Source of the DNA: Burkholderiales bacterium
Lineage (GTDB): Bacteria; Pseudomonadota; Gammaproteobacteria; Burkholderiales; Burkholderiaceae_C
Reading direction: 5' to 3'
Assembly (NCBI GenBank): GCA_003963115.1
Contig: RXJQ01000049.1
Span: forward strand, 1-60,315
DNA length: 60,315 bases
Below are positions 48,093-57,931 of this stretch, in pieces (the first letter of the stretch is position 1; each line of letters opens with the position of its first letter). The notes beneath the pieces are model-generated. The model saw only the letters and a program-made list of their open reading frames with translations. It was not told where the DNA came from and ran no database searches. The position numbers and the translations under genes were made by a program.

Positions 48093-48497
48093 ATGAGCGA
48101 CATCTTCTTCTGGCCCAACTCCGAGTTGCTGTGCATCACGCAGGCGCACGAGGCTGGCCGGGCAGTGCGACTGGTCTTGTCGGCTGCGGCCGTCGAGCGC
48201 CATGGTCATGCAGCAGGCCCTGCGTCCGTGGCGCAAGGCTTTCTCAAGCCATTGGCCTGGGTCTTTCATCAAGCCAAACTGGAAGGCGTGCTCGCAGATT
48301 GCGTGGGCGCCATCGCGCAAAGGGAATGGCACAGCCACCCGCACCTCAACAGGCAGGTGTCGCTGCCATACCATTGCAAAGAGCGCGTGCAACTGACGCT
48401 GCACTTTCGCAATGGCAGCAGCCTGGTCATCAAGGCCGATTCGGCCTTGTGCGAGCCTGAGCGCAGCGCGCAGTTCGTCGAGTCCTACGCCTGCTGA
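48093..48497 (+). CDS. Conserved-looking protein of unknown function
   Basis: I do not recognise this 134-residue protein. It has no signal peptide or membrane segment. The start MSDIFFWPNSELLCITQAHE and the end LTLHFRNGSSLVIKADSALC suggest a small alpha/beta protein, and there are several His and Cys residues (EWHSHPHLNRQV, YHCKERVQ). Codon use resembles its neighbours. The frame ends 5 nt before the convergent prpR stop. The regular position between two real genes and the absence of a better frame on either strand support it as a gene. Confidence 0.65.
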   Translation: MSDIFFWPNSELLCITQAHEAGRAVRLVLSAAAVERHGHAAGPASVAQGFLKPLAWVFHQAKLEGVLADCVGAIAQREWHSHPHLNRQVSLPYHCKERVQLTLHFRNGSSLVIKADSALCEPERSAQFVESYAC

Positions 48498-48502
48498 CCA
48501 AC

Positions 48503-50503
48503 TTATTCAGCACGGCCCTTGAGTTTGCGCCACAGCGTGGTGCGGCTGATGCCCAGACGCTGGCTGGCCAGCGCACGGTCACCATCGCATTCGGTCAGCA
48601 CACGCTGGATTTCCGCGCGCTCGGCCTTCGCCTGCTGGCGCTTGAGAAGCGCCCCCGGCTGCGCTGGCGTGGGTGAGGTGGCCGCATCAGCCGACCCATG
48701 CGGGCTTCGCAGCAACTCAGGCACGGCTGCGGCCAGGAAGCCGGCCCACTCATCTGGCCTGGCCTGATGGCTTGAGGGCATCGCCCGATGCGACCCGGCA
48801 TAGGCGATCACACGCTCGATCAGGTTTTCGAGTTCACGCACATTGCCCGGCCAGTCATAGGTCTTGGCTTGCGCCACCATCGTGTCGATCAGACCTTGCG
48901 TGAGGCGCGCATCGAGCGACAGGCGTTGACACAGCTTGTAGTGCAAGGCCCGCGCGATGGGGGCGATGTCCCCTGGCCGTTCGCGCAGGGGCGGCACGTC
49001 CAGACGCAGGATGTTGAGGCGATAGTACAGGTCCAGCCGGAATTGCCCTTGATCCACCTGCTGGCGCAGATCACGGTGCGTGGCCGCGATCACGCGCACA
49101 TTGACGGGCGTGGGTTCGGTCGCGCCCACACGCAGCACCTCGCGCTCCTGCAGCATGCGCAACAGCCGTGTCTGCAAGGACACGGGCATCTCGCCGACCT
49201 CGTCCAGAAACAGCGTGCCGTTGTGGGCGGCCTCGAAAAGGCCAATCTTGCCGCCACGCCGCGCGCCCGTGAAAGCCCCCTCTTCGTAGCCGAACAGCTC
49301 GCTTTCAAGCAGGGTTTCAGACACCGCCGCACAGTTGACGGCCACAAACGGCATCTCGCGGCGCTCACTGGCCATGTGGATGCCCTGCGCGATCAGCTCC
49401 TTGCCCGTGCCACTCTCGCCAATGAGCAAGACCGTGGCCTGGCTTTGCGCGCAGCTGAGCGCCATCTGGCGAATGTGCTGCACAGCCGGGCTCTCGCCAA
49501 GGAACTGGTCCAGTTCATAGCGCGGGCCAGGTGCATGTGGCTTGATGCGCGTTCGGATATGGCGGTCCACACGCTGGATGCTGATCGGATCCTGGCAACT
49601 GATCACCGCGCCGGTCAGCACGCCCTGCTCAACGATGGGCATGCGGTTGACGATCAGGACCTTGCCCTTGACGCGCTCGATCTTCTCCAGCTCCTGCACG
49701 CCCAGTCGCAGGGTGGCCTGCAGGCTCAGTTCGGGGCAGACCTCGCTGAGCTTGCGACCCAGCCAGGCCATGGACGCGATGCCCAGCCATTGCGCCATCG
49801 TGGGGTTCAGCGTCTGGATGCGCTCGGCCTGGTCGACCGCGATCACGCCATCGCTCAACTGCGCCAGGATGGTGCCCAGGCGCTCGCGCTTGGCCAACTC
49901 AATGCGCGAGGCCCGCGCCACCTCGACGGCATCCTCCAACGCGTCCCGCACTGCGCCAGTCGAATACAAAAAGACGCCGGCCTGCCCTGCCTGATCAGCC
50001 AGATCGGCCACCAGCCCCGGCCCGATCACGGCCTTCACACCCATGTTCCTGAGCTCTATCACGCAGGCCTGTGCATCGTCCTCGGTACGGTAGGTACGCT
50101 GTACCAGGGCCAGATCCAGCGACTCGGCAAAGGGCGTGAGATCGGGCGCCATGCCCTCGTAGGTGACCAGACCGATGTGCGTGGAAACGCGCCGTGCCAT
50201 CGCCAGCGCCTGCATCACATCGAAGCCTCCGACCTTGACGAGCACCACCGGCAGATCCAGGTGCTGGCGCAGATAAGCACCGTTGGAACCGGCCGATACC
50301 ACCACGTCGATAGGGCGCTGCCTCTGCATAAGTCGGATGCGGCTGACGGCCTGCTCGAAACCCGTGTCCAGCACATCGACCGAGGCGCGATCGGCAAAGT
50401 CGGGGGCCAGCTCCTGCAGCATCTTGTTGATACGCTTGAAGCCTACTGCCACCACATGTGGCAAGGGCGAAGCGGGAACGCGAGGCGTGAGCGTGGAGGT
50501 CAT
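48503..50503 (-). CDS. prpR: Propionate catabolism regulator PrpR
   Basis: PrpR is a sigma-54-dependent activator that responds to 2-methylcitrate. The N-terminal PrpR sensor domain is clear ([20 protein letters not shown] and [14 protein letters not shown]). A PAS-like segment and the AAA+ domain follow, with Walker A GESGTGKE, the sigma-54 loop GAFTGA and [11 protein letters not shown]. The C-terminal Fis-type helix-turn-helix is [19 protein letters not shown]. The ATG at 50503 is preferred because the upstream ATG at 50557 lies almost on the operator; that start would add 18 residues. It is divergent from prpBC-acnD-prpF. Confidence 0.93.
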   Translation of the reverse strand: MTSTLTPRVPASPLPHVVAVGFKRINKMLQELAPDFADRASVDVLDTGFEQAVSRIRLMQRQRPIDVVVSAGSNGAYLRQHLDLPVVLVKVGGFDVMQALAMARRVSTHIGLVTYEGMAPDLTPFAESLDLALVQRTYRTEDDAQACVIELRNMGVKAVIGPGLVADLADQAGQAGVFLYSTGAVRDALEDAVEVARASRIELAKRERLGTILAQLSDGVIAVDQAERIQTLNPTMAQWLGIASMAWLGRKLSEVCPELSLQATLRLGVQELEKIERVKGKVLIVNRMPIVEQGVLTGAVISCQDPISIQRVDRHIRTRIKPHAPGPRYELDQFLGESPAVQHIRQMALSCAQSQATVLLIGESGTGKELIAQGIHMASERREMPFVAVNCAAVSETLLESELFGYEEGAFTGARRGGKIGLFEAAHNGTLFLDEVGEMPVSLQTRLLRMLQEREVLRVGATEPTPVNVRVIAATHRDLRQQVDQGQFRLDLYYRLNILRLDVPPLRERPGDIAPIARALHYKLCQRLSLDARLTQGLIDTMVAQAKTYDWPGNVRELENLIERVIAYAGSHRAMPSSHQARPDEWAGFLAAAVPELLRSPHGSADAATSPTPAQPGALLKRQQAKAERAEIQRVLTECDGDRALASQRLGISRTTLWRKLKGRAE

Positions 50504-50568
50504 GGGTACGCGGCCGGTGGGCCGCTGTTTCAGCGTGTTCCACCGATTGTTCCACATATCAGCAACAT

Positions 50569-50586
50569 TGTTTCAAAAAAGAAACA
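50569..50586. promoter_or_regulatory. Inverted repeat, probable PrpR binding site
   Basis: TGTTTC-AAAAAA-GAAACA is a perfect 6-6-6 inverted repeat in the space between prpR and prpB, about 150 nt upstream of the sigma-54 promoter. That is a normal distance for an enhancer site. Two TGTTCCA half-site-like repeats lie at 50536 and 50548 on the prpR side. Confidence 0.75.
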
Positions 50587-50716
50587 TCACCAAGTGAAAA
50601 GTCATACCCCATCTGGACGTGCCACCACGTCCACAAACTGAAATCTTCAGCAAAATCAAACAGTTGCCATGGCCAGACGCACGAATCCTGTGCATCATGG
50701 GCGCTCGCTGATGCGC

Positions 50717-50732
50717 TGGCACAGGCGTTGCG
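50717..50732 (+). promoter_or_regulatory. Sigma-54 promoter of prpB-prpC-acnD-prpF
   Basis: TGGCACAGGCGTTGCG matches TGGCAC-N5-TTGC, with exactly 10 nt between the -24 GG and the -12 GC. It lies 37 nt before the prpB ATG and agrees with a PrpR-type activator encoded next door. Confidence 0.88.
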
Positions 50733-50768
50733 TTTACCTGGTCAACCCGTTCAAGTTGGAGATCCGAC

Positions 50769-51653
50769 ATGTCCACCCTGACCCCTGGCGGCCGTTTCCG
50801 CCAAGCCCTGGCAGAGGAATCCCCTCTGCAGATCATCGGCGCCATCAACGCCAACCACGCCTTGCTGGCCAAGCGTGCAGGCTACAAGGCGATCTACCTC
50901 TCGGGCGGCGGCGTGGCCGCAGGCTCGCTGGGCCTGCCTGACCTGGGCATCAACACGCTGGACGACGTCCTGATCGACACCCGCCGCATCACCGATGTCT
51001 GCGACCTGCCCCTGCTGGTCGACATCGACACGGGCTTCGGTCCCTCGGCCTTCAACATCGAGCGCACCGTCAAGAGCCTGATCAAGGCTGGCGCCGCTGC
51101 CTGCCACATCGAAGACCAGGTGGGCGCCAAGCGCTGCGGCCACCGCCCCGGCAAGGAAATCGTCTCCACCGATGAAATGGTGGACCGCGTCAAGGCCGCC
51201 GCCGACGCCAAGACCGATGCGAGCTTCTTCCTGATCGCCCGCACCGACGCCATCCAGGTGCATGGCGTGGATGCAGCGATTGAGCGTGCGATCAAGTGCG
51301 TTGAAGCCGGCGCCGACGGCATCTTCGCCGAAGCCGCCTACGACCTGCCCACCTATGAAAAATTCGTCAGCGCCGTGAAGGTACCGGTGCTGGCCAACAT
51401 CACCGAATTCGGCAAGACCCCGCTGTTCTCGGTGGACGATCTGCGCCCCACCGGCGTGGGCATGGTGCTCTACCCCTTGAGCGCCTTCCGCGCCATGAAC
51501 AAGGCCGCCGAGGCCGTCTACACTGCCATTCGCCGAGATGGCCATCAGCGCAATGTCGTCGACATCATGCAGACTCGCGAAGAGCTGTACGACCGCATCG
51601 GCTACCACGCCTTCGAAGGCAAGCTCGACGCGCTGTTCGCCGCCAAAAAGTAA
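50769..51653 (+). CDS. prpB: 2-methylisocitrate lyase
   Basis: PrpB cleaves 2-methylisocitrate to pyruvate and succinate, the last step of the methylcitrate cycle. Family markers are [18 protein letters not shown], the Mg2+ region [10 protein letters not shown] and [16 protein letters not shown], which carries the catalytic Cys and the K-x-CGHR motif. It has 294 residues. GGAG lies upstream of the ATG. It is the first gene after the sigma-54 promoter. Confidence 0.96.
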   Translation: MSTLTPGGRFRQALAEESPLQIIGAINANHALLAKRAGYKAIYLSGGGVAAGSLGLPDLGINTLDDVLIDTRRITDVCDLPLLVDIDTGFGPSAFNIERTVKSLIKAGAAACHIEDQVGAKRCGHRPGKEIVSTDEMVDRVKAAADAKTDASFFLIARTDAIQVHGVDAAIERAIKCVEAGADGIFAEAAYDLPTYEKFVSAVKVPVLANITEFGKTPLFSVDDLRPTGVGMVLYPLSAFRAMNKAAEAVYTAIRRDGHQRNVVDIMQTREELYDRIGYHAFEGKLDALFAAKK

Positions 51654-51703
51654 ATCCGTTTCAAACCGCCTGCTTCAACCTTCTTCTCCAGGAGACGCAT
51701 CCC

Positions 51704-52870
51704 ATGAGCGCCACGCCCGAAACCACTGCAACACCCGGTTTCAAGCCCAAGAAGTCCGTCGCCCTGTCGGGCACCGCAGCCGGCAACACGGCGCTGTGTA
51801 CCGTGGGTCGCACGGGCAATGACCTGGCCTACCGCGGCTACGACATCCTGGACGTCGCCACCACCTGCGAGTTCGAAGAGATCGCCTACCTGCTGGTGCA
51901 CGGCAAGCTGCCCACCGTGGCCGAGCTGGCCAGCTACAAGACCAAGCTGAAGTCGCTGCGCGGCATTCCTGCCGCCGTGAAGGCCGCGCTGGAGCAACTG
52001 CCGCCCTCGTCTCACCCGATGGACGTGATGCGCACCGGCGTGTCCGTGCTGGGCTGTGTCAAGCCCGAGAAGGACGACCACAACCACCCCGGCGCCCGCG
52101 ACATCGCCGACAAGCTGATGGCATCGCTGGGTTCGATGCTGCTGTACTGGTACCACTTCGCCTACAACGGCAAGCGCATCGAGGTCGAGACCGACGACGA
52201 CTCCATTGGTGGCCACTTCCTGCACCTGTTGCACGGCGAGAAGCCCCGTGACAGCTGGGTCCGCGCGATGCACACCTCGCTGATCCTGTATGCCGAGCAC
52301 GAGTTCAACGCCTCGACCTTCACGGGTCGCGTGGTCGCCGGTACGGGCTCGGACATCTACTCCGCCATCTGCGGCGCCATCGGCGCCCTGCGCGGTCCCA
52401 AGCACGGGGGCGCCAATGAAGTCGCCTTCGAGATCCAGAAGCGCTACGACAACCCCAACGAGGCAGAGGCCGACATCCGTGCCCGCGTCGATAAGAAGGA
52501 AGTCGTGATCGGCTTCGGCCACCCCGTCTACACGGTGAGCGACCCCCGCAACGTGGTCATCAAGAAGGTCGCCGAAGACCTGTCCAAGGAACAGGCCAAC
52601 ACCAAGATGTACGACATCGCCGAGCGCCTGGAATCGGTGATGTGGGAAATCAAGAAGATGTTCCCCAACCTGGACTGGTTCAGCGCTGTCAGCTACCACA
52701 TGATGGGCGTGCCCACCGACATGTTCACGCCGCTGTTCGTGATCGCCCGCACCTCGGGCTGGTCGGCCCACATCATCGAGCAACGCATCGACGGCAAGAT
52801 CATCCGTCCTTCGGCCAACTACACCGGCCCCGAAGACCAGAAGTTCGTGCCACTGAAGGACCGCAAGTAA
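51704..52870 (+). CDS. prpC: 2-methylcitrate synthase
   Basis: PrpC condenses propionyl-CoA with oxaloacetate. It belongs to the short citrate synthase type (388 residues), with [53 protein letters not shown] and [13 protein letters not shown]. The length, position after prpB and sequence style separate it from the long gltA at 37133-38443. AGGAG lies before the ATG at 51704. A Rho-independent terminator follows. Confidence 0.95.
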   Translation: MSATPETTATPGFKPKKSVALSGTAAGNTALCTVGRTGNDLAYRGYDILDVATTCEFEEIAYLLVHGKLPTVAELASYKTKLKSLRGIPAAVKAALEQLPPSSHPMDVMRTGVSVLGCVKPEKDDHNHPGARDIADKLMASLGSMLLYWYHFAYNGKRIEVETDDDSIGGHFLHLLHGEKPRDSWVRAMHTSLILYAEHEFNASTFTGRVVAGTGSDIYSAICGAIGALRGPKHGGANEVAFEIQKRYDNPNEAEADIRARVDKKEVVIGFGHPVYTVSDPRNVVIKKVAEDLSKEQANTKMYDIAERLESVMWEIKKMFPNLDWFSAVSYHMMGVPTDMFTPLFVIARTSGWSAHIIEQRIDGKIIRPSANYTGPEDQKFVPLKDRK

Positions 52871-52881
52871 TTCAGCACAGC

Positions 52882-52905
52882 AAGGGGCGCCTCAGGCGCC
52901 CTTTT
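52882..52905 (+). terminator. Rho-independent terminator between prpC and acnD
   Basis: The stem GGGCGCC / GGCGCCC with a TCA loop is followed by TTTT, 14 nt after the prpC stop. It would lower but probably not abolish transcription into acnD-prpF, since no new promoter is evident in the 53-nt gap. Confidence 0.75.
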
Positions 52906-52923
52906 ACCTTGAGCCCCACGGCC

Positions 52924-55557
52924 ATGAGCAACATCAACACCCTATTCCGCAAGCCCCTGCCCGGCACCTCGCTCGACTACTTCGACACCCAAGCCGCCGT
53001 TGAAGCGATCAAGCCGGGCGCCTGGGCCACGCTGCCCTACACCGCCCGCGTGCATGCCGAGAACATCGTGCGCAAGGCCGATCCCAGCATCGTCACCGAG
53101 TGCCTGACCCAGATCATCGAGCGCAAGCGCGATCGCGACTTCCCCTGGTTCCCGGCCCGCGTGGCCTGCCACGACATCCTCGGGCAAACCGCGTTGGTGG
53201 ACTTGGCCGGCCTGCGTGATGCCATTGCCAAGGAAGGCGGCGACCCCGCCAAGGTGAACCCCGTGGTGCCCGTGCAGCTGATCGTGGACCACTCGCTGGC
53301 CGTGGAGTGCGGTGGCTTTGACCCGCAAGCCTTCCAGAAGAACCGCGACATCGAAGAGCGCCGCAACGAAGACCGCTTCCACTTCATCGAGTGGACGAAG
53401 AAGGCCTTCGCCAATGTGGACGTGATCCCAGCGGGCAACGGCATCATGCACCAGATCAATCTGGAGAAGATGTCGCCCGTGATCCACGCACAAATGGACG
53501 GTGAAAGGGGCGTGGCCTACCCCGACACCTGCGTGGGCACGGACTCGCACACCCCGCACGTCGATGCATTGGGCGTGATCGCCATCGGCGTGGGCGGCTT
53601 GGAGGCCGAGAACGTGATGCTGGGCCGCGCATCCTGGATGCGCCTGCCCGAGATCGTCGGCGTGAAGCTCACGGGCAAGCGTCAACCTGGCATCACGGCC
53701 ACGGACGTGGTGCTGGCGCTCACCGAGTTCCTGCGTAGAGCCAAGGTTGTGGGCGCCTACCTCGAGTTCTACGGCGAAGGCGCATCGAGCCTGACGATTG
53801 GCGACCGCGCCACCATCTCGAACATGGCCCCCGAGTACGGCGCCACCGCCGCCATGTTCAGCATCGACGAACAGACGCTGGACTACCTGACACTGACCGG
53901 CCGCACGGCTGAACAAGTCAAGCTGGTCGAGACCTATGCCAAGACCGCTGGCCTGTGGTCTGACTCGCTCAAGGACGCCGTGTACGAACGTGACCTGAGC
54001 TTTGACCTCTCCAGCGTCGTGCGCAACATGGCGGGCCCGTCGAACCCGCATGCACGCGTGGCCACGGCCGATCTGGCCACCAAGGGCATCGCCGGCAAGT
54101 GGGCCATGCCTGCTGCCAGCGAAGGCACGATGCCTGATGGCGCCGTGATCATCGCCGCCATCACCAGCTGCACCAACACCTCCAACCCACGCAATGTGAT
54201 CGCCGCAGCGCTGCTGGCCCGCAATGCCAACAAGCTGGGCCTCACGCGCAAGCCCTGGGTGAAGTCGTCCCTCGCCCCCGGCTCGAAGGCGGTGGAGCTG
54301 TACCTGAAGGAAGCCGGCCTGCTTGAAGATCTGGAGAAGTTGGGCTTTGGCATCGTGGCTTTTGCCTGCACGACCTGCAATGGCATGTCTGGCGCGCTCG
54401 ATCCGGTCATCCAAAAAGAGATCATCGACCGCGACCTCTACGCCACCGCCGTGCTTTCGGGCAACCGCAACTTCGACGGTCGCATCCACCCCTATGCCAA
54501 GCAGGCCTTCCTGGCCTCACCGCCGCTGGTCGTGGCTTATGCCATCGCGGGCACCGTGCGCTTTGACATCGAGAACGATGTGCTGACGGTCGTCGATGGC
54601 AAGGAGATCCGCCTCAAGGACATCTGGCCGACCGATGAAGAGATCGATGCCGTGGTCAAGGTGGCGGTGAAACCCGAGCAATACCGTGCCGTCTACGACC
54701 CGATGTTCGCCATCAAGGCCGACAAGGGCGAGACGGTGGCGCCGCAGTACGACTGGCGTCCACAGTCCACCTACATCCGCCGCCCGCCTTACTGGGACAC
54801 CGAAGGCGTCGGTGCGCTGGCCGCCAACCCACGCACCTTGAAGGGCATGCGCCCGCTGGCCATCCTGCCGGACAACATCACGACCGACCACCTCTCGCCT
54901 TCCAACGCCATCTTGATGAACAGCGCGGCCGGCGAGTATCTGCACAAGATGGGCCTGCCGGAAGAGGACTTCAACTCCTACGCCACCCACCGCGGCGACC
55001 ACCTCACCGCCATGCGCGCCACATTTGCCAACCCCTCGCTCAAGAACGAGATGGTGCGTGATGCCGAAGGCAAGGTGAAGCCCGGCTCGCTGGCCCGCGT
55101 GGAGCCCGAGGGCAAGGTGATGCGCATGTGGGAGGCCATGGAGACCTACCTCAACCGCAAGCAGCCGCTGATCATCATCGCCGGCGCCGATTACGGCCAA
55201 GGCTCTTCGCGTGACTGGGCAGCCAAGGGCGTACGTTTGGCCGGCGTGGAAACCGTGGTGGCCGAAGGCTTCGAGCGCATCCACCGCACCAACCTGATCG
55301 GCATGGGCGTGCTGCCGCTGGAGTTCAAGGCTGGCACCAACCGCCTGACCTTGAAGCTCGATGGCACCGAGACCTACGACGTGGAAGGCGAACTCAAACC
55401 CCGCGCGGATCTGACGCTGGTCATCCATCGCAAGGATGGCGAAGTGGTCAAAGTCCCGATGACCTGCCGACTGGATACGGCCGAAGAGGTGTCGGTGTAC
55501 GAAGCAGGTGGCGTGCTGCAACGCTTCGCCCAGGACTTCCTGGCAGCGAACAAGTGA
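52924..55557 (+). CDS. acnD: 2-methylcitrate dehydratase, Fe-S dependent
   Basis: AcnD is an aconitase-family enzyme that dehydrates 2-methylcitrate and works with PrpF instead of PrpD. It has 877 residues from the ATG at 52924. The cluster cysteines are in AAITSCTNTSNPRNV and FACTTCNGMSGALD, substrate residues are in CVGTDSHTPHVDALGVIAIG, and the swivel domain has GADYGQGSSRDWAAKGVRLA. Placement between prpC and prpF supports AcnD over AcnA. The stop is followed directly by a REP-like repeat. Confidence 0.94.
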   Translation: MSNINTLFRKPLPGTSLDYFDTQAAVEAIKPGAWATLPYTARVHAENIVRKADPSIVTECLTQIIERKRDRDFPWFPARVACHDILGQTALVDLAGLRDAIAKEGGDPAKVNPVVPVQLIVDHSLAVECGGFDPQAFQKNRDIEERRNEDRFHFIEWTKKAFANVDVIPAGNGIMHQINLEKMSPVIHAQMDGERGVAYPDTCVGTDSHTPHVDALGVIAIGVGGLEAENVMLGRASWMRLPEIVGVKLTGKRQPGITATDVVLALTEFLRRAKVVGAYLEFYGEGASSLTIGDRATISNMAPEYGATAAMFSIDEQTLDYLTLTGRTAEQVKLVETYAKTAGLWSDSLKDAVYERDLSFDLSSVVRNMAGPSNPHARVATADLATKGIAGKWAMPAASEGTMPDGAVIIAAITSCTNTSNPRNVIAAALLARNANKLGLTRKPWVKSSLAPGSKAVELYLKEAGLLEDLEKLGFGIVAFACTTCNGMSGALDPVIQKEIIDRDLYATAVLSGNRNFDGRIHPYAKQAFLASPPLVVAYAIAGTVRFDIENDVLTVVDGKEIRLKDIWPTDEEIDAVVKVAVKPEQYRAVYDPMFAIKADKGETVAPQYDWRPQSTYIRRPPYWDTEGVGALAANPRTLKGMRPLAILPDNITTDHLSPSNAILMNSAAGEYLHKMGLPEEDFNSYATHRGDHLTAMRATFANPSLKNEMVRDAEGKVKPGSLARVEPEGKVMRMWEAMETYLNRKQPLIIIAGADYGQGSSRDWAAKGVRLAGVETVVAEGFERIHRTNLIGMGVLPLEFKAGTNRLTLKLDGTETYDVEGELKPRADLTLVIHRKDGEVVKVPMTCRLDTAEEVSVYEAGGVLQRFAQDFLAANK

Positions 55558-55639
55558 CCACCCCCGAGGTGCCTCTAGCACCTCCCCCTCAAGGGGGCGA
55601 CGCCTACGGACTGGCCAAGCCAGATCCGTGGCGTCCGCT
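55558..55639 (+). repeat. REP-like structured repeat, copy 2 (acnD-prpF)
   Basis: This 82-bp element starts directly after the acnD TGA with CCACCCCCGAGG. Its first hairpin, GAGGTGC/GCACCTC, keeps pairing although bases differ from copy 1. The second, CCCCCTCAAGGGGG, is unchanged. It also shares the ending GGCGTCCGCT. It could act as a transcription or RNA-stability signal. Confidence 0.85.
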
Positions 55640-55704
55640 GGATCAGGCTGGAGCCACGCATGGATTTGCGCGCTTTGGCATCATGTGAATTGAAGGAGCG
55701 CTGA

Positions 55705-56904
55705 ATGGCTCACCCCGCACAAATCAAGATACCCGCCACCTACATCCGTGGCGGCACCAGCAAGGGCGTGTTCTTCCGCCTGCAGGACCTGCCCACCTCT
55801 TGCCAAGTACCCGGCGAAGCACGTGACAAGCTCTTCATGCGCGTGATCGGCAGCCCTGACCCGTATGCGGCGCACATCGACGGCATGGGCGGCGCCACGT
55901 CCAGCACCAGCAAGTGCGTGATCCTGTCCAAGGCCAGTGTGCCCGATCACGATGTGGACTACCTCTACGGCCAGGTCGCCATCGACAAGGCTTTCGTGGA
56001 CTGGTCGGGCAACTGCGGCAACCTGTCCACGGCGGCTGGCGCTTTCGCCATCCACGCCGGCCTGATCGATCCTGCGCGCGTTCCCGACAACGGCGTGTGC
56101 GTGGTCCGCATCTGGCAGGCCAACATCAAAAAGACCATCATCGCGCACGTGCCCGTCACGAACGGCCAGGTGCAGGAGACCGGCGACTTCGAACTCGATG
56201 GCGTGACCTTCCCGGCCGCCGAGATCGTGCTCGAGTTCATGGACCCATCCGACGATGGCGATGAAGGCGGCTCGATGTTTCCCACGGGCAACCTGGTCGA
56301 CGAACTGGAAGTCCCTGAGTTCGTTGTCAAAGGGGGCACCCTCAAAGCCACGATGATCACGGCCGGCATCCCCACCGTGTTCGTCAATGCCAAGGACATC
56401 GGCTACACCGGCACCGAGCTGCGCGAGCAGATCAACAACGACCCTGCCGCGCTCAAGCGCTTCGAAGCCATTCGGGTGGCCGGTGCCCTGCGCATGGGCC
56501 TGATCAAGACGCCCGAAGAAGCCGCCACCCGCCAGCACACGCCCAAGATCGCCTTCGTGGCGCCGCCGACCACCTACAAGGCATCGAGCGGCAAGACCAT
56601 TGAAGCGGCCGACGTCGACCTGCTCGTGCGTGCCCTCTCGATGGGCAAGCTGCACCACGCCATGATGGGCACGGCTGCCGTGGCCATCGGCACGGCATCG
56701 GCCATTCCTGGCACCCTGGTCAACCAGGCAGCGGGTGGTGGCGAGCGCGAGGCCGTGCGCTTTGGTCACCCCTCCGGCACGCTGCGTGTCGGTGCTCAGG
56801 CCAAGCAGGTGAACGGCCAATGGACCGTCACCAAGGCCATCATGAGCCGCAGTGCCCGCATCCTCATGGAAGGCTGGGTGCGCGTGCCGGGCGATACGTT
56901 CTGA
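55705..56904 (+). CDS. prpF: 2-methylaconitate cis-trans isomerase
   Basis: PrpF isomerises the 2-methylaconitate made by AcnD so that aconitase can rehydrate it. It has 399 residues and starts MAHPAQIKIPATYIRGGTSK, the highly conserved PrpF N-terminus. GGATSSTSKCVILSK, the active-site GNCGNLSTAAGAFAI with its Cys, and MGKLHHAMMGTAAVA are typical. GGAGCGC lies before the ATG. It is the last gene of the prp operon. Confidence 0.95.
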   Translation: MAHPAQIKIPATYIRGGTSKGVFFRLQDLPTSCQVPGEARDKLFMRVIGSPDPYAAHIDGMGGATSSTSKCVILSKASVPDHDVDYLYGQVAIDKAFVDWSGNCGNLSTAAGAFAIHAGLIDPARVPDNGVCVVRIWQANIKKTIIAHVPVTNGQVQETGDFELDGVTFPAAEIVLEFMDPSDDGDEGGSMFPTGNLVDELEVPEFVVKGGTLKATMITAGIPTVFVNAKDIGYTGTELREQINNDPAALKRFEAIRVAGALRMGLIKTPEEAATRQHTPKIAFVAPPTTYKASSGKTIEAADVDLLVRALSMGKLHHAMMGTAAVAIGTASAIPGTLVNQAAGGGEREAVRFGHPSGTLRVGAQAKQVNGQWTVTKAIMSRSARILMEGWVRVPGDTF

Positions 56905-56911
56905 AGCCCTT

Positions 56912-56931
56912 GCCCTCCGGCGAGGGCTTTT
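56912..56931 (+). terminator. Terminator of the prp operon
   Basis: The stem GCCCTC / GAGGGC with loop CGGC is followed by TTTT, eight nt after the prpF stop. Confidence 0.75.
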
Positions 56932-57103
56932 CACATTGCATCTGCCGAAAACGAATATCGGTACAAGTGAGCGTTCTTCTCACGATTTCGGCCCTCAGAT
57001 CAATGGCAAGATCGGCGCCTGTCAGCACGATCGACCGCCACCCGGCCCGTCGCTCGGGTTCCCCGCAGGCCAACGCCCGTGTTTGTTTGAGCAAGACGCA
57101 GCC

Positions 57104-57640
57104 ATGACGAAGCCCACATCCCGCCACCAACGCTACCAACGCATCCGCACCCTGGCCCTATCGGTCGGCATGGTGCTGGGCATGGTGGCCGCCACTTTCG
57201 GCCCGCAACTGGCGCACGCCGCGCGCGCCTCGAAAAAGATCCTGTCCGAGAAGTTCGTGGCCCTGCCCGATGCCACGCCAGAGCAACTGCAGGCCGCCGA
57301 CCGCGTGATGGTCGGCAGCTATGAGTGCGAATTCGGCAAGCGTGTCTCGGTGGGTGCCAACACCAAGAACAAGGGCTACTTCGACCTGACCCTGGGCAAG
57401 CAGTCCTGGATCATGAAGCCGGTTCTTTCCAGCACCGGCGCCATCCGTCTGGAAGACGTCAAAGGCGGCACCCTGCTGATCCAGATCCTGACCAAGTCCA
57501 TGCTGATGGACGTCAAGGCCGGCCGTCGCCTGGTCGATGGCTGCGCCAACGACACCCAGCGTGCTGCCGAGGCCGAATTGGCCAAGCAACCGCCGCGCGA
57601 ATCGATCTTTGGCACGCCCCAACCCGCCGGCAATCAGTAA
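57104..57640 (+). CDS. Exported protein of unknown function
   Basis: The 178-residue protein has a basic n-region and a signal peptide (TLALSVGMVLGMVAATFGPQLAHA), so it is probably periplasmic. The mature part contains VMVGSYECEFGKRVSVGANT and GYFDLTLGKQSWIMKPVLSS. Two cysteines (YECEFG and DGCAND) may form a disulfide. I do not recognise a named family. It lies between prpF and acnB, each side separated by a terminator, so it appears to be a single-gene unit. The ATG at 57104 gives a proper signal sequence. Confidence 0.75.
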   Translation: MTKPTSRHQRYQRIRTLALSVGMVLGMVAATFGPQLAHAARASKKILSEKFVALPDATPEQLQAADRVMVGSYECEFGKRVSVGANTKNKGYFDLTLGKQSWIMKPVLSSTGAIRLEDVKGGTLLIQILTKSMLMDVKAGRRLVDGCANDTQRAAEAELAKQPPRESIFGTPQPAGNQ

Positions 57641-57679
57641 GCCAGACGGCGCTCAGGCGCCCTTTGCGCCACCCACTGC

Positions 57680-57715
57680 AAAGCACCCACGCAAATGGGT
57701 GCTTTCTTTCTTTTT
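57680..57715 (+). terminator. Rho-independent terminator after the exported-protein gene
   Basis: A perfect 10-bp stem (AAAGCACCCA / TGGGTGCTTT) with a CGCAAA loop is followed by CTTTCTTTTT. It isolates acnB, which starts 217 nt further on, from upstream transcription. Confidence 0.9.
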
Positions 57716-57931
57716 GGCCCGGCTTGACGCACTTTTCCCTGGGGTATCTACCGGAAGGGACCCCTGGTAAGCGATAATCGCAGGCTGCACGGAAATTGCA
57801 TTTCCCTGACACCGAGACGCGTCGCTTTGCCTGCACTGCCCCAAAAAGGCCCCCAAAAATGGCCCCACAAAGGTGAATTCGGCCGGCGCGCGTCAAGAAG
57901 CGTATTGCCCTCTTCCAACCAGGTGAACCAC

